Below, piece after piece: positions 61,113 through 64,000 of a DNA stretch of 64,000 bases. Each line of letters begins with the position of its first letter. Position 1 is the stretch's first letter. Both the position numbers and the translations under genes were made by a program. Source of the DNA: Paramicrobacterium sp051513965 (GTDB taxonomy: Bacteria; Actinomycetota; Actinomycetes; Actinomycetales; Microbacteriaceae); the NCBI RefSeq assembly GCF_051513965.1, contig NZ_CP195847.1:186001-250000 (forward strand). Direction: 5' to 3'. A model generated the notes under the pieces. The model saw nothing but the letters and a program-made list of their open reading frames with translations. It ran no database searches and was not told the DNA's origin.

Positions 61113-62012
61113 ATGCTCGCGGTCAGCTACGGCGAGTTCGGTGACAGTTCGGTGATGCGCGTCGGCGAGGTGGCCGAGCCGCACGCGCCGGAGGGTCGAG
61201 TGCGCATCCGAGTGCGCGCGGCCGGTGTGAACATGGCCGATGTCAAGAAGCGCAACGGACAGATGGGGGACGCCAAGTTCCCCGTGATCCCGGGGTTCGA
61301 CGCATCCGGCGTGGTCGATGAGGTCGGTGAGGGAATCGAACACGTCGCGGTCGGTGACGAGGTGCTCGGGTGGGGCTTCCGCACGCACGCTGAGTTCGCG
61401 GTGCTCAAGCATGTCGTTCAGAAGCCGCCGCAGCTCGGCTGGACACAGGCCGCTGCGCTGTCGCTCGTGACCGAGACCGCTGAGCGCGCCCTGCGGCTGC
61501 TGCGCGTCGAGGCAGGCCAGACCGTCGTCATCGAAGGTGCGTCGGGAGGCGTCGGCGCCGCTGCCGTGCAGCTCGCTCGCATCCGCGGTGCCCGTGTCAT
61601 CGGGTCGGCGTCTGAGCGCAACCACGACTTTCTCGCCGCGCTCGGCGCGGAGCCCGTGCTCTACGGGCGAGGCATGTCCGAGCGGGTGCGTGGCTTGACC
61701 GATCGCGTCGACGCCGTGCTCGACACCGCCGGATCGGGTTCTCTGCCGGAACTCATCGACCTCGTGGACGATGCCGCACAGGTCGTGTCTGTCGCAGATT
61801 TCACCGCGCCGGAGCACGGGGCACGAGCAACCGGTGGAGGCCCGGACGGGGCGTGGGACGTGCTGTCTGACGTACCGCGACTCATCGCGGAGCACGGCTA
61901 CACGGCACGTATCGACTCGGTTTTTCCTCTGGTGGATGCCGCGTCCGCATACGACCGCGTTGAGCGAGGCCGACCGCAGGGCAAAGTCGTGCTCGACGTG
62001 TCGCTCTCCTGA
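61113..62012 (+). CDS. Zinc-independent NADPH:quinone oxidoreductase (MDR family)
   Basis: 299 residues from ATG 61113 (AAAGGGGAGG upstream). Medium-chain dehydrogenase fold: VRIRVRAAGVNMADVKKRNGQ, FPVIPGFDASGVVDEVGEG, and the NADPH-binding EGASGGVGAAAVQLARIRGARVIGSAS. No catalytic or structural zinc cysteines, as in quinone oxidoreductases (QOR). Substrate unknown; typical members reduce quinones or enones. It is divergent from the GntR regulator. Confidence 0.88.
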   Translation: MLAVSYGEFGDSSVMRVGEVAEPHAPEGRVRIRVRAAGVNMADVKKRNGQMGDAKFPVIPGFDASGVVDEVGEGIEHVAVGDEVLGWGFRTHAEFAVLKHVVQKPPQLGWTQAAALSLVTETAERALRLLRVEAGQTVVIEGASGGVGAAAVQLARIRGARVIGSASERNHDFLAALGAEPVLYGRGMSERVRGLTDRVDAVLDTAGSGSLPELIDLVDDAAQVVSVADFTAPEHGARATGGGPDGAWDVLSDVPRLIAEHGYTARIDSVFPLVDAASAYDRVERGRPQGKVVLDVSLS

Positions 62013-62102
62013 GTCGACTGTCGGCAACCGGTGGTTCACCGAATCGACACCGCGTGCCCGTAGACATGTGGCGAAGCCCCTCCGAGAGGAACCCTCCCGC
62101 CC

Positions 62103-64000
62103 ATGTCACGTCTGTCTTCCGCGCTGCGCTGCAGCATCGCGGCATCCGCTCTCATCGTCACCGCGCTCGCGGCAACCGCCCCTGCCGCCGCCATGCCCCA
62201 CATGGCATCGGGCGCCGATGCTGCCGCGACGGCCGCGGCCTCCGGCCCAGCCGAACCGATCAGCCTGTCTGCTGAGAGCGCCGCGCTGTCGCTGAGCGTG
62301 CTCGGTCGCTATGAGACGGGCGTCTTCGACGAATCGGCGGCGGAGATCGTCGCCTACTACGGCGGCCGCAGCTACACCGTCAACGCACAGCGCGCGGTCG
62401 TCGATGTGGTCGACATCAGCGACCCGAGCTCACCGGCACTGCTCTACTCACTCGCGGGCACGGGCGTCGCCAACTCGATCGCGATTCGCGAGGACGGCCT
62501 CGGGGTGGTCGCTCTCGAAGCCGAGAACAAGACGGATGCCGGCACGCTCATGTTCTTCGACGCGAACGCAGATTCGGCCGATGCCGTTCTCGGATCCGTC
62601 ACGGTCGGCGCTCTTCCCGACATGGTCGCTCTGAGCGCCGACGGAACATATGCGGTCGTCGCGAACGAGGGCGAACCCGCCGATGACTTCACGGTCGACC
62701 CCGAGGGCTCCGTCAGCGTCGTTCAGCTGCCGGCGGACCTCGCGGCGCCGGGGCAGGATGCCGTTCGCACGGCGACCTTCCACGACTTCGAGGCCGAGGG
62801 CACGAAGACCCTCGACGCCGCAGTGCGCATCTTCGGGCCGAACCCCGAGGGCGACCTCCCGGTGTCGCGCAACCTCGAGCCGGAGTACATCGCGGTCTCG
62901 GGAGGAACCGCGTACGCCACCCTCCAGGAGGCCAACGCCATCGCGGTCGTCGACCTTGCGAGCGCGACCGTCACGGACGTCTGGCCGCTCGGCTTCAAGG
63001 ATCACGGACTCGCGGGCAGCGGCCTCGACGCCTCGGACCGCGACCCGAAGGGTGCCCCGACCGTGAACATCGCAACATACGACGGGCTGCACGGCGTGTA
63101 CATGCCCGACGGCATCAGCGCGTTCGAGGTCGACGGTGAGACGTACCTCGTGACGGCGAACGAGGGCGACTCCCGCGAGTGGGGCGATTTCGTGGATGCT
63201 GCGCGGGTCAAGGACCTCGGTGACGACGGCCTCGCGCCCGTGTGCGCGACGAGTCCGCTCGCGAGCAAGACCGGGGATGCGGACCTCGGCCGGTTGAACA
63301 TCGTCACCGACCTGGGGCTCTCCGTCGACGGCAGCTGCTACGAGGAGCTCTACGCGTTCGGTGCGCGGTCGTTCTCGATCTGGACGGCCTCGGGCGACCT
63401 CGTGTTCGACTCCGGCGACGACTTCGAGCAGCTCACTTCGGCGGCCGTTCCCGAGTTCTTCAACTCCAACCACAGTGAGTCGAACCTCGAGGGTCGGAGC
63501 GACGATAAGGGCCCCGAGCCCGAGAGTGTGACGCTCGGTGTCGTCGACGGCCGAACGTACGCATTCGTCGGGTTCGAGCGGGTCGGCGGTATCGCCGTGT
63601 ATGACGTGACGGAGCCCGCCGCGGCATCCTTCGTGACATACCTGAACAACCGCGACTTCGCGATCTCGGTCGAGGATGCCGCGGATCCCGCCGCCGTTCT
63701 GCCGGCTGCAGGGGACCTCGGACCCGAGGGCATCACGTTCGTCGCCGCCGAGGTATCGCCGACCGGTGAGCCGCTGCTCGCGGTCGGCAACGAGGTCTCG
63801 GGAACCACGAGTTACTACGGCATTGAGCGCGTCGGCGGCGAGGCCGGTGGGCCGGGCGGAGAGAAGCCGGGTGATGGCGGCCCCGGTGAGGGCACTGGCT
63901 CCGGTGATGGCGGCCCGGGCGAGGGCGGTTCCGGCGAGGGCGAGCAGCCTGGTGCTGATGCTGGGCAGTCGGGCGACGGCTCTCAGCCCGGCGACGCGAC
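62103..64000 (+). CDS. Choice-of-anchor I domain surface protein, truncated by window end
   Basis: 632 codons to the end, with no stop. ATG 62103 (GAGAGGAAC upstream). Signal peptide CSIAASALIVTALAATAPAAA. The body matches the choice-of-anchor I domain found on secreted phosphatase-like and surface proteins: VVDVVDISDPSSPALLYSLAGTGVANSIAI, VALEAENKTDAGTLMFFDA, VANEGEPADDF, ALYATLQEANAIAVVDLA-like YATLQEANAIAVVDL, TANEGDSREWGDFVDAARV, ARSFSIWTASGDLVFDSGDDFEQ, DKGPEPESVTLGVVDGRTYAFVGFERVGGIAVYDV and PEGITFV. The visible C-terminus is a Gly/Pro/Glu-rich linker (GGPGEGTGSGDGG), typical before a cell-wall sorting signal or membrane helix that would lie past 64000. Confidence 0.88.
   Translation, partial: MSRLSSALRCSIAASALIVTALAATAPAAAMPHMASGADAAATAAASGPAEPISLSAESAALSLSVLGRYETGVFDESAAEIVAYYGGRSYTVNAQRAVVDVVDISDPSSPALLYSLAGTGVANSIAIREDGLGVVALEAENKTDAGTLMFFDANADSADAVLGSVTVGALPDMVALSADGTYAVVANEGEPADDFTVDPEGSVSVVQLPADLAAPGQDAVRTATFHDFEAEGTKTLDAAVRIFGPNPEGDLPVSRNLEPEYIAVSGGTAYATLQEANAIAVVDLASATVTDVWPLGFKDHGLAGSGLDASDRDPKGAPTVNIATYDGLHGVYMPDGISAFEVDGETYLVTANEGDSREWGDFVDAARVKDLGDDGLAPVCATSPLASKTGDADLGRLNIVTDLGLSVDGSCYEELYAFGARSFSIWTASGDLVFDSGDDFEQLTSAAVPEFFNSNHSESNLEGRSDDKGPEPESVTLGVVDGRTYAFVGFERVGGIAVYDVTEPAAASFVTYLNNRDFAISVEDAADPAAVLPAAGDLGPEGITFVAAEVSPTGEPLLAVGNEVSGTTSYYGIERVGGEAGGPGGEKPGDGGPGEGTGSGDGGPGEGGSGEGEQPGADAGQSGDGSQPGDA

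Overview
The window is high-GC DNA from an actinobacterium, most likely Microbacteriaceae (a Microbacterium-like genus). This is judged from gene content: Ccs-type cytochrome c maturation next to a complete menaquinone set, many GTG starts, Tat- and Sec-type signals followed by Ala-rich regions, and constant use of the heptamer GGATGCC/GGCATCC inside genes. No rRNA, tRNA, CRISPR array, transposase or phage gene was found. It reads as ordinary chromosome with catabolic islands.

Layout. 1-3832: cytochrome c biogenesis (ccdA, resB, a DUF3054 gene, ccsB). 3919-7276: a dihydroxyacetone-kinase-type operon (a DhaL-DhaK fusion plus a second DhaL) divergent from an IclR regulator. 7420-10170: two lipoproteins of unknown function. 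10231-15495: a very large secreted alpha-amylase and a divergent exported protein, with a LacI-type operator in front of each. 15532-28071: the menaquinone region (menC, menB, menE, menA, menD, menF, menG, polyprenyl diphosphate synthase) ending in a ferredoxin-NADP reductase, with several repeat-rich spacers. 28403-33618: alpha/beta hydrolase, AlkZ-like protein, TetR/MFS pair and a membrane protein. 33636-39692: PucR regulator divergent from gabT-gabD-aminobutyraldehyde dehydrogenase (putrescine/GABA to succinate). 39698-45672: small conserved genes (DUF2695, DJ-1/PfpI, YajQ), a pair of paralogous membrane proteins, a one-lobe binding lipoprotein coupled to a cation transporter, and an NTF2-like protein. 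45769-51936: LysR divergent from putA (proline to glutamate), then an LCP cell-wall ligase. 52076-57765: tctCBA tricarboxylate transporter divergent from a CitA/CitB-type two-component system. 57982-64000: MIP channel, acyl-CoA ligase, GntR regulator, quinone oxidoreductase and a truncated choice-of-anchor-I surface protein.

How they fit together. The Ccs and Men genes build the electron-transport chain (c-type cytochromes and menaquinone). The other blocks feed it with carbon from starch, triose or other short sugars, GABA/putrescine, proline and tricarboxylates, each with its own adjacent regulator.

Most notable: a palindromic element of about 53-58 bp, with GTGCCACTTTGT / ACAAAGTGGCAC arms, occurs twice between genes (17801, 40121) and twice in frame inside menD (21956, 22118). 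In menD the two copies flank three exact-length 30-bp tandem repeats and lengthen the PYR-to-middle-domain linker. Second is the DhaL-DhaK fusion in the reverse of the usual domain order, with a strong internal ribosome binding site and GTG exactly at the DhaK junction.
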